From assembly GCA_965263045.1 (NCBI GenBank), contig CBDHGK010000041.1:5580001-5644000 (forward strand): a DNA stretch of 64,000 nt. Reading direction: 5' to 3'. Origin of the DNA: G963664115 sp965263045. GTDB lineage: Bacteria; Acidobacteriota; Terriglobia; 20CM-2-55-15. Position numbers and translations under genes: made by a program. Under the pieces are notes generated by a model, which was not told the DNA's origin, searched no databases, and worked only from the letters and a program-made list of their open reading frames with translations. Positions 53,404 to 63,155 of the stretch are shown here, one piece after another (within the stretch, counting starts at the first letter, position 1; each line of letters starts with the position of its first letter).

Positions 53404-54090
53404 ATGCGGTATCGATTGCTTGTTGTGGAGAACAGCCCGCGCCGGGTCGAGCGTCTGCAGGCGGTGCTGGCCCCTCCCGACTACAGCCTCGACGTTGTGC
53501 CCGACGGTTCCGCCGCCTTCGAACTCGTTTCCACGGATGCATTCGATCTGATTCTGATTGCCCGTCAGGTGCCCCCGACCACGGGACTGGATCTATGCAT
53601 GGACGTACGTCGCGAGAATCCGTTGATTCCGATATTTGTCCTGGGAGATCGAACGTGGACCAGCGACCGCCTGGCGGCCTTTAGGGCCGGTGCCGACGAC
53701 TATATGCATGCGCCGTTCGAAGTGGAGGAACTCCGCGCCCGTGTCAAACGGCTGCTTCGGAGGTTCAAGGCCCAGCGCGTCGAACCGATCCGTTCCTATG
53801 TGTTCGGCGATCTGACGGTAGACTTTGGCAGCTCGGAAATACTCTCACCCTGCGGTCGAATCGCTCTTTCGGATCTTGAGAAGAGACTTCTTCGATACTT
53901 TGCAGAAAACAGAGGAAAGGTGCTATCGCGGTCGATCCTTTTGCGCCATGTCTGGAGGTATCGGTCCATTCCGTTGACGCGAACCGTCGATGCACACATC
54001 GCGCGGCTGCGGCAGAAGATCGAAGCGGATCCCCGACACCCGCGATTTATCGTTACCGTCCATGGGTCCGGATACCGTTTCGACGGATAG
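53404..54090 (+). CDS. OmpR-family response regulator lacking the phosphoacceptor site
   Basis: 228 residues. The receiver domain (1-118) is followed by a winged-helix DNA-binding domain with the Y-R-F end (G-S-G-Y-R-F). The usual acidic pocket D-D is replaced (V-V-E-N-S-P), the phosphoacceptor Asp position reads L-I-L-I-A-R-Q-V-P-P, so it is Ala, and the conserved Lys (T-K-P-F) is Ala (M-H-A-P-F). Phosphorylation therefore looks impossible; it may be controlled by binding or abundance. The wing part (L-R-R-F to R-Y-F-A-E-N-R-G-K-V-L-S-R) is well preserved. No histidine kinase sits beside it. Confidence 0.88.
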   Translation: MRYRLLVVENSPRRVERLQAVLAPPDYSLDVVPDGSAAFELVSTDAFDLILIARQVPPTTGLDLCMDVRRENPLIPIFVLGDRTWTSDRLAAFRAGADDYMHAPFEVEELRARVKRLLRRFKAQRVEPIRSYVFGDLTVDFGSSEILSPCGRIALSDLEKRLLRYFAENRGKVLSRSILLRHVWRYRSIPLTRTVDAHIARLRQKIEADPRHPRFIVTVHGSGYRFDG

Positions 54091-54161
54091 GCGCCATCGG
54101 AAGCCATCGCCGTCTGGAAACTCTTGATACTGCCGGAACTTGCCGTCCGTTGCTGACCGAC

Positions 54162-54716
54162 TCACGTTCTTGTGCCACACAGGTTCTTCCCTGTGCCGAA
54201 GGCGGCTTTTCGGAATGCATTCCGTCGACCGGCCTTGTTCACGAACGATCGGTCGTCTCTTTCGGTTGTTACGTTGTAGCCGCCCATCTCGATGTTGTAT
54301 TGGACCCACTTGTGGGCCGGAGGGCGGCCGACGATGTCCAATTTATTTTCATCGAGAAAAAACAGAATCGCATCGCCAATGATCTGGCCGCTGGGATTGC
54401 AGGCGATAAACTGTTTTCCCTTGTTGGACCTGTAGCTCTTGATGCTGTTGACACCCAGATCCGGGAGCAACTTCAGTACGTCTGGAACCTCAATATAGAA
54501 ATTGGTCATATAGTGCGACTGGTCGAACAGGGCACAGCTTTCTTGCCAGGAACGCTGTTCGTCTGTCCAGTTGGTAAACTCAGGGGGAACCACTGGAAAG
54601 GCATAGGGTCCGATCTGCGAATTGCGCAACGGTGCTACAGGGCTCCCGGCGCTCTGTATCGCATTTTCCATGTTGTTGTGACTCAAAGCGCGATTCGACC
54701 ACCCGTAAAACGACAA
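54162..54716 (-). pseudogene. ligM: Truncated LigM-like vanillate/3-O-methylgallate O-demethylase
   Basis: The first ~150 residues match tetrahydrofolate-dependent aryl O-demethylases (GcvT/AminoMethylTransferase fold): Y-G-W-S-N-R-A-L-S-H-N-N, S-Q-I-G-P-Y-A-F-P, F-T-N-W-T-D-E-Q and D-Q-S-H-Y-M-T-N. A normal protein has ~460 residues. Here the match stops after R-R-N-A-F-R and a random tail of 20 residues ends in a stop. The C-terminal folate part is missing, so it is almost surely inactive; the 185-codon reading frame may still be translated. It lies opposite the neighbours. Confidence 0.75.
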
Positions 54717-54919
54717 GACGGAACTTGTAGTCCAATATCTGAGAGCGGTTACAGACGGAATGTTCTATCCATAGGACCGGTCGGTGCCCGCGATGGCCGG
54801 ACTTGGGGCTGCATGGGATCGGGCCCCAGTCGATCGCAGCGCGGGCGCCTTCGTCGGATTTATAGTTCGCAGGTGCTGGAGGGACCAGAAACGAGCCATC
54901 TCTCTGGTAGGAATCAGGA

Positions 54920-56305
54920 ATGATTAGACACATGGAGAGCCCGATGTCCCGCGAAAAAATGTGGATCCGGTTGGTCCTCGTAGCCTTCGCCGGCGTTCTG
55001 TTGGTCGTGGGATTGAGCTACTCGAGATGGGAGGGGCAGAGCCCGAGTATCGCATTCGACCGTGACTTCGAAGTGCTCGGCCGTGGAGCGGCCATCGAAC
55101 TCACGATCGAAGATGTTGGAACAGGCCTCGAACACGTAAGCGTCGTATTCACTCAGGGAGCCACCGAGCTTGTCCTGGCCGAAGAGAGGTTCGAAGAAGC
55201 CGGAACGGCGCCCTTACTGAAATACGCCGTCGGAACACTCATTGCTGATGCCTATAACGTTCAGGAAGGCCCGGCCAGCATCAGTGTCGTCGCGTCCGAC
55301 CACTCTTTCCGCAGCTTCTTTGCGGGTAACCGTGTCGATCTGACGCGTGAATTCCGTTTCGATCTTTACCCGCCGCGCCTGGAGACCATGTCCGGATTAA
55401 TATATATGAACCAGGGTGGATCCGAATGCGTTGTCTATCGCGTGTCTGACGATGCAGTGGTGTCTGGAGTGCAGGTCGGTCCGCATTTCTTCCCAGGATT
55501 TCCGGCCGATCCCGCTGATCCGGATCTCCGCTTTGCGCTCTTCGCGTTTGCCTATGACCTGCCCGTCGACACGCCCGTCCGACTCCTCGCCCGTGACCTG
55601 GCCGGTAATGAAGCTCTTGCGGACGTCAGTCACCGGCTGTCGGCGCGCGAATTCCGCAACCGTGAAATTGTCCTGGAGGAGAGCTTTCTCCAGAAGGTGG
55701 TTCCTGAGATCGTCAGTCGCACTCCGGGGGTACAGGACCAGGGGGCGTTGATCGACACCTATGTTGAGATCAACAGCCGCCTGCGCCGGGACAACCACGC
55801 CGCGATCGCGGAAATATCGAAGCAGTCTGAGGGACAGTTTCTCTGGGACGGGGCGTTTACCCAGCTCAGTAACTCGCAGGTGGAATCTTTCTTCGCCGAC
55901 CGCCGCACGTATATGTACGCGGGTGAGGTAGTGGACCAGCAAGATCACGTCGGTTTTGATCTGTCTGTCGTCCAGCGTTATCCAATCGAAGCGGCCAATG
56001 CCGGACGGGTCCTTCTGGCGGACTACTTCGGGATCTATGGCAACACGGTCCTGATCGACCACGGAGCCGGCCTTGTGTCGCTCTACGCGCATATGAGCAC
56101 GATCGATGTGGAAGCTGGCCAGATGGTTGGAAAAACCGACATCCTGGGTCGCAGCGGTGAGACGGGTCTGGCCGGCGGAGACCATCTCCACTTCGGCCTC
56201 TTTCTGCATGGAGTACCGATCAATCCAATCGAATGGTGGGATCCCAAATGGGTGCAGGAGCACGTGTTGGACCGGCTGGCGCCGCCGTTGACACCGGACC
56301 GGTAG
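54920..56305 (+). CDS. M23-family (LytM) peptidase
   Basis: 461 residues. A signal-anchor helix covers ~15-35; a ~290-residue N-terminal extension of beta-type folds follows. The catalytic zinc site includes H-V-G-F-D (H near 343, D near 347) and H-L-H near 427, with Y-A-H-M-S-T near 393, all in the order normal for LytM metalloendopeptidases. It should cleave or regulate peptidoglycan peptides in the periplasm. ATG 54920 has AGGA seven bases upstream; ATG 54944 is also plausible. The large N-terminal part has no named domain here. Confidence 0.9.
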   Translation: MIRHMESPMSREKMWIRLVLVAFAGVLLVVGLSYSRWEGQSPSIAFDRDFEVLGRGAAIELTIEDVGTGLEHVSVVFTQGATELVLAEERFEEAGTAPLLKYAVGTLIADAYNVQEGPASISVVASDHSFRSFFAGNRVDLTREFRFDLYPPRLETMSGLIYMNQGGSECVVYRVSDDAVVSGVQVGPHFFPGFPADPADPDLRFALFAFAYDLPVDTPVRLLARDLAGNEALADVSHRLSAREFRNREIVLEESFLQKVVPEIVSRTPGVQDQGALIDTYVEINSRLRRDNHAAIAEISKQSEGQFLWDGAFTQLSNSQVESFFADRRTYMYAGEVVDQQDHVGFDLSVVQRYPIEAANAGRVLLADYFGIYGNTVLIDHGAGLVSLYAHMSTIDVEAGQMVGKTDILGRSGETGLAGGDHLHFGLFLHGVPINPIEWWDPKWVQEHVLDRLAPPLTPDR

Positions 56306-56355
56306 CCCGCGCCCCGGATAACATTTAGGGTTGGGAAACTGATAAACTGGAGGCC

Positions 56356-57867
56356 ATGAATAGAGACATTTTCCGCGAAAACATCCTTGAACTCATCCGG
56401 CGTACCTCCGCCTTTCTTCCTCCCGACATTCAGAACGTCATCGACCTCCAGCGCAAGCTCGAAGCCTCCGGGTCAAAAGCCGACTTCGCACTGGAACTAG
56501 TGGCTCAGAACATCGGGCTGGCGAAAGCAAGATCCCTGCCGATCTGCCAGGACACCGGGACGATTAATTTCTATGTCAAGACGCCGATAGGTGTGGATCA
56601 ACTGGAACTCGCCGACCTTTCCCGCGAAGCGGTACAGGAGGCGACCTCGCTCGGTTACCTGAGGCAAAACTCTGTAGACAGCGTGGACGGCAGGAACACC
56701 GGAGACAATCTCGGTCCCGGGAGCCCGGTCTTTCACTGGGAACAGACCCGAGATGCCGATATCGATATCCGCCTGATCCTGAAGGGCGGGGGTTGCGAGA
56801 ACATGAGTGCCCAGTACAGCTTGCCGGCGGAGATTCAGGGCCATCGGGTCAATCGGGACGTGGAAGGCGTGCGCGCGTGCATACTGGATGCGGTCTGGAA
56901 GGCCCAGGGGAAGGGATGTGGCCCGGGTTTTCTGGGCGTCGCCATTGGTGGTGATCGGGCGTCAGGCTACGAGTTTGCGAAGCATCAGTTGTTGAGGTCC
57001 GTTGAGGACAGTAGTTCCGATCCGGTGCTTGCCGACCTTGAATCCCGGATCATGAAAGACGCCAACACCCTCGACATTGGGCCGATGGGTTTTGCCGGCA
57101 AGTTCACCGTCGGTTGTTGCAAGGTGGGCAAGCTGAACCGGTTGCCGGCGTCCTTCTTCGTCACGATCGCCTATATGTGCTGGGCCTACAGGCGGCGAGG
57201 CGTCCGGTTGGACGTAGAAGGCGCTGTCAAAGAATGGCTCTATACGGACGAACACGAGTTCCAGGGGGAAGAACCCACACCGGACCTCACCCTGCCCGAG
57301 TGCGAAGTGGTCCGCCTCGAGACACCGCTCGGTGAAGCCGATGTCCGGAGCCTGAAGGTGGGTGACGTTGTGTTGCTCAACGGAGTCGTATTTACGGGGC
57401 GGGATGCCGTGCACAAGTATCTCCATGAGGGGGGGGCACTGGACGTCATCCAGGATGCCGTCATCTACCATTGTGGCCCGGTCGTGCTCGAGAAGGACGG
57501 TGAATACAAAGTCGTTGCTGCGGGTCCCACTACTTCCATCCGCGAAGAACCCTACCAGGCAGACATCATCAAGAAATTTGGTATCAAGGCCGTGATCGGG
57601 AAGGGAGGCATGGGTGCAAAGACACAGCAGGCATGTGCCGAACACGGCGCCGTCTACCTGCATGCGATCGGAGGGGCCGCCCAGATCTACGCGCAGTGTA
57701 TCCAGCGCGTCCTCAGCGTGCGCCTTGAAGAATTCGGTAGCCCCGAAGCGGTCTGGGAACTAGAAGTCGAAAACTTCCCCGCTGTCGTGACGATCGACAG
57801 TCATGGTAACAACCTCCAGCAGGTCGTGTCCGACCGGTCGCGGGAATTGTTAGCGACGACGCTGTAA
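56356..57867 (+). CDS. Fumarate hydratase class I (4Fe-4S type)
   Basis: 503 residues, alpha and beta domains fused. Cluster and substrate residues are seen in C-Q-D-T-G-T near residue 67, K-G-G-G-C-E-N near residue 146 and G-C-G-P-G-F-L-G-V-A-I-G-G-D-R near residue 188; the beta domain has G-K-G-G-M-G near residue 417 and A-I-G-G-A-A near residue 437. It interconverts fumarate and malate in the TCA cycle. The 4Fe-4S cluster makes it oxygen-sensitive. The next gene downstream is convergent. The start is ATG 56356, about 50 bases after the M23 gene. Confidence 0.93.
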   Translation: MNRDIFRENILELIRRTSAFLPPDIQNVIDLQRKLEASGSKADFALELVAQNIGLAKARSLPICQDTGTINFYVKTPIGVDQLELADLSREAVQEATSLGYLRQNSVDSVDGRNTGDNLGPGSPVFHWEQTRDADIDIRLILKGGGCENMSAQYSLPAEIQGHRVNRDVEGVRACILDAVWKAQGKGCGPGFLGVAIGGDRASGYEFAKHQLLRSVEDSSSDPVLADLESRIMKDANTLDIGPMGFAGKFTVGCCKVGKLNRLPASFFVTIAYMCWAYRRRGVRLDVEGAVKEWLYTDEHEFQGEEPTPDLTLPECEVVRLETPLGEADVRSLKVGDVVLLNGVVFTGRDAVHKYLHEGGALDVIQDAVIYHCGPVVLEKDGEYKVVAAGPTTSIREEPYQADIIKKFGIKAVIGKGGMGAKTQQACAEHGAVYLHAIGGAAQIYAQCIQRVLSVRLEEFGSPEAVWELEVENFPAVVTIDSHGNNLQQVVSDRSRELLATTL

Positions 57868-58025
57868 TTCCGATTTCATATGCTGGTGCGGGATTTCCTC
57901 AGCGCGGGGCCCACCGTCCTGTGGCCGGTCCTCCCACGCTTGACTGCACAGAATCAATTCATGTCGAAATTCGTGCGGATACAGACCACAACTACACGCA
58001 AGTGCAGGGCTGTTCCCACGCGTGA

Positions 58026-59441
58026 TCAAGAGCTCGAGGCCGACTGTGTCGGCCACCGGTTTGATTCCTGTGTCTGTTCCGTCAGTGCCGTAATAAAGTT
58101 CCTTCGCCACGTAACAATGTCGTTCCTGCGGAGCGCGGCAAGCATATCCGCGTGGCGTTCCTGCCGCTCGGTGATCGGCATTTCGATCGCTTTTCGAATA
58201 CTATCGGCGACCCCGTCCTGATCGTAGGGATTGACCTGGACTGCTGCGGCGAGTTCCTTGGCGGCACCCGTCAGGGTCGACAGCACCAGCACTCCCGGAT
58301 CTTCCGGGTCCTGTGCGGCCGCATACTCTTTGGCGACCAGGTTCATGCCGTCGCGAATCGATGTCACGAGCCCAACCTTTGCCAGCCGGTAGAGCGACAT
58401 CAGGACCGAGCGTTCGTAGTGTCTGTTGAGATACCGAATCGGAACCCAGTCGATATCCGCGAACCGGCCGTTGATATTCCCCGAGGCCTGTTCGAGTCTC
58501 TCCCGGATTTGATCGTAGGTCCGCACACCCGTACGGGTCGGTGGAGCAATCTGGACCAGAGCAACGCGCCCTCGCATTTCCGGATAGTTCATCAACAGGT
58601 TTTCGAAGGCGCGAAACCGCAGTTCGAGCCCCTTGCTGTAGTCGAGTCGATCGACACCGATGATCAACAGTCGATCGCGGAGACTTGTTGCAAGTCGCCG
58701 GACCTGAGAGTGTTCCATGTTCTGCGAAGCCATGGACTGGCACGCATCGACATCGATGCCGATCGGAAATACCTCGGCACGAAAGGTTCGTCCGAAGGCC
58801 GTAACTCGTCCGTCACGTAGGACCGCACCACCGATTTCCGGTTGTGTCAGACAATCCTGGAATGACCAGAGATCGCGATCGGTCTGAAAACCCACAACGT
58901 CGTAGCGTGCCAGAGCCTGCAGGATCTCCTCGTAGCAGGGGAGGGCGTGGATCACATCGAAGTTGGGAAACGGCACGTGCAGGAAGAACCCGATCGGTTG
59001 GTTTATATCGGACTTTCGCAACTCGGCTCCCAGCGGTATCAAATGATAATCGTGGATCCAGATTATGTCGTCGGGCCTGAGGAAAGGAATGAGCTGCCTG
59101 GCCAGGAACGCGTTCACACGGCAATAGGCGTCATATTGGACCCGATCGTACTTGAAGTAACCGAGCATGAAATGGAGCAGGGGCCACAGCGAGTCATTGC
59201 CGAAACCGTTGTAATAGTCTTCGAAGTCTTCTTTGTTCAGGTCCGTTGTGACGAACTGCACGTTGCCCGACTTCGATACCTTGGGTTCAGCGGGTTCGTC
59301 GAGCGTGGTCTCGCCGCTCCAACCGAACCAGACACCCCCATGGTCCTGCAAGGCTGCCCAGAGGGCCACAGCCAGACCTCCCGAAGTCTTACCGCGTCTG
59401 GGCGCCACGACGCGGTTGGATACTGCGACGAGCCGGGTCAT
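58026..59441 (-). CDS. otsA: Trehalose-6-phosphate synthase
   Basis: 471 residues of the GT20 family. The N-terminal S-N-R-V and K-T-S-G-G-L-A-V-A-L motif are typical; W-I-H-D-Y-H-L near residue 130 and G-V-D-R-L-D-Y-S-K-G-L near residue 262 are nearly universal in OtsA, and D-G-M-N-L-V-A-K-E-Y near residue 362 binds UDP-glucose. It makes trehalose-6-phosphate from UDP-glucose and glucose-6-phosphate. ATG 59441 overlaps the GH15 stop by four bases, so the two are translated together; an upstream start in frame would bury this overlap. It is part of the - strand trehalose operon. Confidence 0.96.
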   Translation of the reverse strand: MTRLVAVSNRVVAPRRGKTSGGLAVALWAALQDHGGVWFGWSGETTLDEPAEPKVSKSGNVQFVTTDLNKEDFEDYYNGFGNDSLWPLLHFMLGYFKYDRVQYDAYCRVNAFLARQLIPFLRPDDIIWIHDYHLIPLGAELRKSDINQPIGFFLHVPFPNFDVIHALPCYEEILQALARYDVVGFQTDRDLWSFQDCLTQPEIGGAVLRDGRVTAFGRTFRAEVFPIGIDVDACQSMASQNMEHSQVRRLATSLRDRLLIIGVDRLDYSKGLELRFRAFENLLMNYPEMRGRVALVQIAPPTRTGVRTYDQIRERLEQASGNINGRFADIDWVPIRYLNRHYERSVLMSLYRLAKVGLVTSIRDGMNLVAKEYAAAQDPEDPGVLVLSTLTGAAKELAAAVQVNPYDQDGVADSIRKAIEMPITERQERHADMLAALRRNDIVTWRRNFITALTEQTQESNRWPTQSASSS

Positions 59442-61228
59442 AGAGCTTGCTCCCACGTCTTGCTGAGACGCATTGCGGCCGTTATGACTCCCACCATACT
59501 GTATGTCTGCGGAAAATTGCCCCACAGCTCACCGCCCGCGGGGTCCAGATCTTCGGAAAGCAGACCCAGCGCGTTTCGACGTTCGAGCATATTTCGGAAC
59601 AACTCCCTCGATTCCTCTTCCCGTCCAACCGCAGCCAGCGCATTGATATACCAGAACGTACAGATGTTGAAGGCCGTTTGAGGCATGCCAAAGTCATCGG
59701 AGCTGGTGTAGCGAAACACATACGGTCCCCGCCGCAATTCCCCCTCGACGGCCGCCAGCGTGCCGAGAAACTTCGGGTCCCGGGCCGTGACGAAGCCGAC
59801 GTCGGCCAGCGTCAGAAGGCTCGCGTCAATCTGGTCGCCTCCAAAGGTCGCCACGAAGCTGTTTTTGGTTTCGCTCCAGGCACGTTCAACGATTTTTTCG
59901 TGAATACTTCGGGCCCGGTCCGCCCAGAAGCTGGCGCGTTCGTGCAATGCGAGGTGGGTTGCGATACGAGACAGACGATCGCAGGCAGCCCAGCACATGA
60001 CGCTGGAATAGGTGTGCACATCGCTGTGGCCGCGAAATTCCCACGGGCCGGCGTCGGGCTTATCGAACAACTCGGCGGCTCGATGACCCAGGACTTCGAG
60101 CCGTTCGAACTCGCGTTGGCCCCCGCTCTCGACCAGCCGTTGATCGAAGAAAATCTGCGTTGACGCCAGGACCGTCGCACCGTAGACGTCGTTCTGCCGT
60201 TGTTTGTATGCGTCGTTACCCACACGGACCGGACCCATTCCGCGATAGCCTTCGAGACTCTCGACGGTGGATTCCGTCAGTGCCGGCTCGCCGGAAATGC
60301 CATACACAGGTTGCAGACGTTTCGTTTCCGCGTGTTCGGCGACGAGATTGAAAATGTAGGCCAGGAATTGCTGCATCGTCTTGGTCGCACCGAGGCTGTT
60401 GAGGGCCTGGACGGTGTAGTAGCTGTCCCGCAGCCAACAGTATCGATAGTCCCAGTTCCTCCCGCTCTCCGGAGCTTCGGGTATCGATGTCGTCAGTGCC
60501 GCCAGCACCGCGCCGGTATCTTCATACGTACAGAGCTTCAATGTGATAGCGGCCCGGATGACTTCCTCCTGCCACTCGAAGGGAATCGACAGGGCTCGCG
60601 TCCAGTTTTCCCAGTAATTCTTCGTCTCCCCATACATCTCGCGACTGATCATGTCGGGACTCTGGGTCATGGTTTCATCCGGGCCGAGCATCAGCGTGAT
60701 GGGCTTCTCGATCACGATGACGCGTTCTTCAAGCAGAGCCGCCAGCGGGGCGTTCGTTGTCAGTCGGATCGTGAAACGACCGTTGCTGAAACGGATATGG
60801 TTGCTGCCATGGGCGATATCGGGTTCCCGGCTGCCATAGTCAGCTGTGGGTCGCAAGAGAATCCGCAACGCGGGTGCACCGCTGACTGGAGTGATTTGTC
60901 GGGTCACCATGATCGGATGAAAGCTTCGGCCGAAATTTTGATAGCGTGGTGCGAAGTCGGTGATTTTGACGGCGCCGCCAGAGCTGTCGCATAAAGTGGT
61001 CGTCAGGATGGCTGTGTTGTCCACATACGACTGCTCAGAGCTTGCGAAGTCCAAAAGTTCGATGGCGAAGAATCCGGCTTGATCGGCTCCGTCTTTCGAT
61101 TTCAACAGGGAGCAGAAGAAGGGATCGCTGTCGATTCGCGGAAAGCTGCCCCACACAAAACGCCCCCGCGGATCGACTAGTATGGCGATCTGGCAGTTAC
61201 CGATTACTCCAAGTTCCAGGCTGCTCAT
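59438..61228 (-). CDS. Glycoside hydrolase family 15 protein (glucoamylase/trehalase-like)
   Basis: 596 residues. The N-terminal super-beta-sandwich leads into the (alpha/alpha)6 barrel with R-N-W-D-Y-R-Y-C-W-L-R-D near residue 258, and the C-terminal G-E-L-W-G-N-F-P-Q-T-Y-S-M near residue 572 is the conserved end of GH15. It hydrolyses alpha-glucosidic bonds; GH15 proteins in trehalose operons are known to be trehalases in some bacteria. The start overlaps otsB by four bases (61225-61228), and the stop overlaps otsA by four. Glucose from trehalose would cycle back through the operon partners. Confidence 0.93.
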   Translation of the reverse strand: MSSLELGVIGNCQIAILVDPRGRFVWGSFPRIDSDPFFCSLLKSKDGADQAGFFAIELLDFASSEQSYVDNTAILTTTLCDSSGGAVKITDFAPRYQNFGRSFHPIMVTRQITPVSGAPALRILLRPTADYGSREPDIAHGSNHIRFSNGRFTIRLTTNAPLAALLEERVIVIEKPITLMLGPDETMTQSPDMISREMYGETKNYWENWTRALSIPFEWQEEVIRAAITLKLCTYEDTGAVLAALTTSIPEAPESGRNWDYRYCWLRDSYYTVQALNSLGATKTMQQFLAYIFNLVAEHAETKRLQPVYGISGEPALTESTVESLEGYRGMGPVRVGNDAYKQRQNDVYGATVLASTQIFFDQRLVESGGQREFERLEVLGHRAAELFDKPDAGPWEFRGHSDVHTYSSVMCWAACDRLSRIATHLALHERASFWADRARSIHEKIVERAWSETKNSFVATFGGDQIDASLLTLADVGFVTARDPKFLGTLAAVEGELRRGPYVFRYTSSDDFGMPQTAFNICTFWYINALAAVGREEESRELFRNMLERRNALGLLSEDLDPAGGELWGNFPQTYSMVGVITAAMRLSKTWEQAL

Positions 61229-61983
61229 GACGACACCAGTTCCTCAAGCCATTTCAATACTGCATCCACATCCGGCAGTCGGGAGGTGGCGGCTGTTTCA
61301 CCGGAGTTCACTTTCACCGATACGCCTCCGAGATTGTTGACTGTCCTGAAACCGTCCTCGTCGGTGGCATCGTCGCCGATAAAGACCGGCGTTCTTCCAT
61401 TGAACGGGGCGTCCTTCATGAAGCATACGATTGCGCTTCCCTTATTCTGGCCCTGCGGCTTAATCTCGACGACCTTGTTGCCATAGAGCACCTGCATACT
61501 GGACCCCACAATTGCGACCGTCTGTTCAGCCTGACGGATCGCGGACGCTTCCAACTCCGGCCTCTTGCGGTAGTGGAGTGCGAGGCTCGCGCCCTTGTGT
61601 TCCAGCAATGTTTCCGGGTTGTCTTTAACAAAGCGACGCAAGGCTCCCTCGATTCGGGCAAGCACCTCTGAGTTTACTTCCGTACGCGTGATGCGCCCCG
61701 CACCGTCGCGCAGCACCAACCCATGGACCCCGGCCAGCGGAAATTTTTGTGGAGCGAGGAGTTGATCGAGGTCGTCCATCGTCCGACCGCTGACCAGCGC
61801 GGTTGCCCCTCCCGTAACGTCGCGCAACCGGCCCAGCAGATCACGGACTCTCTTGGAAACTTCCACGCCCTCGGGTTCGTCCGCGAAGTCCAGCAGCGTC
61901 CCATCCAGGTCCAGAAATAGTGCCGGCCGATCCGGCCACGCCGGCCGTCTGTCGCCAGACCCGCTATGTCTCATCACACCCAT
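61225..61983 (-). CDS. otsB: Trehalose-6-phosphate phosphatase
   Basis: 252 residues from ATG 61983; ATG 61974 is as likely. This is a HAD-fold phosphatase: the nucleophile motif L-F-L-D-L-D-G-T-L near residue 23, V-S-G-R near residue 64 and the C-terminal I-G-D-D-A-T-D-E-D-G-F near residue 216 are canonical for OtsB. It removes phosphate from trehalose-6-phosphate. It is the first gene of the - strand operon otsB-GH15-otsA, with 4-base overlaps, and is divergent from the DUF2585 gene 87 bases away. Confidence 0.95.
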   Translation of the reverse strand: MGVMRHSGSGDRRPAWPDRPALFLDLDGTLLDFADEPEGVEVSKRVRDLLGRLRDVTGGATALVSGRTMDDLDQLLAPQKFPLAGVHGLVLRDGAGRITRTEVNSEVLARIEGALRRFVKDNPETLLEHKGASLALHYRKRPELEASAIRQAEQTVAIVGSSMQVLYGNKVVEIKPQGQNKGSAIVCFMKDAPFNGRTPVFIGDDATDEDGFRTVNNLGGVSVKVNSGETAATSRLPDVDAVLKWLEELVSS

Positions 61984-62070
61984 ACGATACCGTGCGAGCG
62001 GGACCGTCGCAAAGCCGTGCACGTGCGATCGCCGCAAACAGGGTTCCTCAGGCTACACTGGATTCCAGCT

Positions 62071-62652
62071 ATGTCCGCCGATATTACGCCACTCGAGCGC
62101 AGACTTTGGCTTGGTGGGGCGATCGTCATCATCGTCGGACTCACCGCGCTCCGGCTCCGCAGCCAGGGCCGTCTCTGGCTGTGCTCCTGCGGTGAACTGT
62201 ACCTCTGGGCCGGTGATATTCACAGCGCCCACAATTCGCAGCATGTCTTCGATCCCTACTCATTCACCCATCTGCTTCACGGCCTGGCATTCTTCTGGTT
62301 CCTGACGCTGGTGGCCCAGCGTCTGAGTGGGGAGTGGCGGATGGGTCTGACGGTTTTGACGGAGTCGGCCTGGGAGGTCGTCGAAAACTCTCCGTTCATC
62401 ATCGAGCGTTACCGTGAGGCGACGATCGCACTGGGTTACGAAGGCGACACGATCGTGAACTCCGTGTCCGACATCGCTGTCTGTACGGGTGGCTTCCTGG
62501 TCGGAACCGCGTTGGGAAGGCGTCGGTCGCTTGTTCTGTTCGCAGCGACCGAATGCGCGCTGGCGTTCTGGATCCGGGATGGCCTGCTGCTGAATATCGT
62601 GATGCTTGTCTACCCGTCCGAAGCGATCCGATCCTGGCAGATGGGGCCATAG
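62071..62652 (+). CDS. DUF2585-family integral membrane protein (UPF0314-like)
   Basis: 193 residues, mostly helical membrane segments. C-S-C-G-E-L-Y-L-W-A-G-D, H-S-A-H-N-S-Q-H and S-A-W-E-V-V-E-N-S-P-F-I-I-E-R-Y-R are invariant in the UPF0314/DUF2585 family; the conserved His, Cys and Glu in the loops suggest metal binding or catalysis, but the role is unknown. The start is ATG 62071. It is divergent from the trehalose operon, with a shared promoter region of 87 bases. Confidence 0.9.
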   Translation: MSADITPLERRLWLGGAIVIIVGLTALRLRSQGRLWLCSCGELYLWAGDIHSAHNSQHVFDPYSFTHLLHGLAFFWFLTLVAQRLSGEWRMGLTVLTESAWEVVENSPFIIERYREATIALGYEGDTIVNSVSDIAVCTGGFLVGTALGRRRSLVLFAATECALAFWIRDGLLLNIVMLVYPSEAIRSWQMGP

Positions 62653-63155
62653 CTGTTGTCGAAGTCAGGGCATTTCCCGTCAAAGATAATGCGTCGGATG
62701 TCAGATGCGTGGCACAACAACACATCGAATCCGTTCAAACGTTTGGTAGATGTCCGGTCCCTCGTCTCCCGTGAAACAGGCGCCTGGCGGCGTCAACAAC
62801 CAGCGCAATTCCAGCTACAAGCGGAATCGCCGCAGCAATTCCGAGGATCAACGTTTGCACCCTCACAACCTCCTTCGGTCCGTCACACATACACGTGCAA
62901 TCCGTATGCCAAAGCCGCTGTGTTCAGAAAATCGGATGAGCAAGGTAGTGTGTCGGATACGTCGCCGCGGGGCGCAGCTTGGCCCGTAATCCTGCCCGCA
63001 CATGCCGAAAAAGTTCGATCTTTCCGACAAGTTGTCAACCGGTTTCGGGAGTCCGAGAGACAAATGGTGGTTGTCTGGGTCCACGCCCGGCGTATGATGC
63101 CCCTCAGACAGGGATTCCGGATGACTTAAGAGACGAGCGAAGAGGTGAGAAAGTG
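62653..63155. other. Non-coding region before the MBL-fold gene
   Basis: About 500 bases without a credible gene. One frame of 157 codons (62656-63129) overlaps most of it, but has no domain signal and no ribosome site. Confidence 0.4.

Noticed and set aside
62656..63129. 157-codon open frame before the MBL-fold gene
   Set aside because: No signal peptide, domain or Shine-Dalgarno; residue composition looks random.
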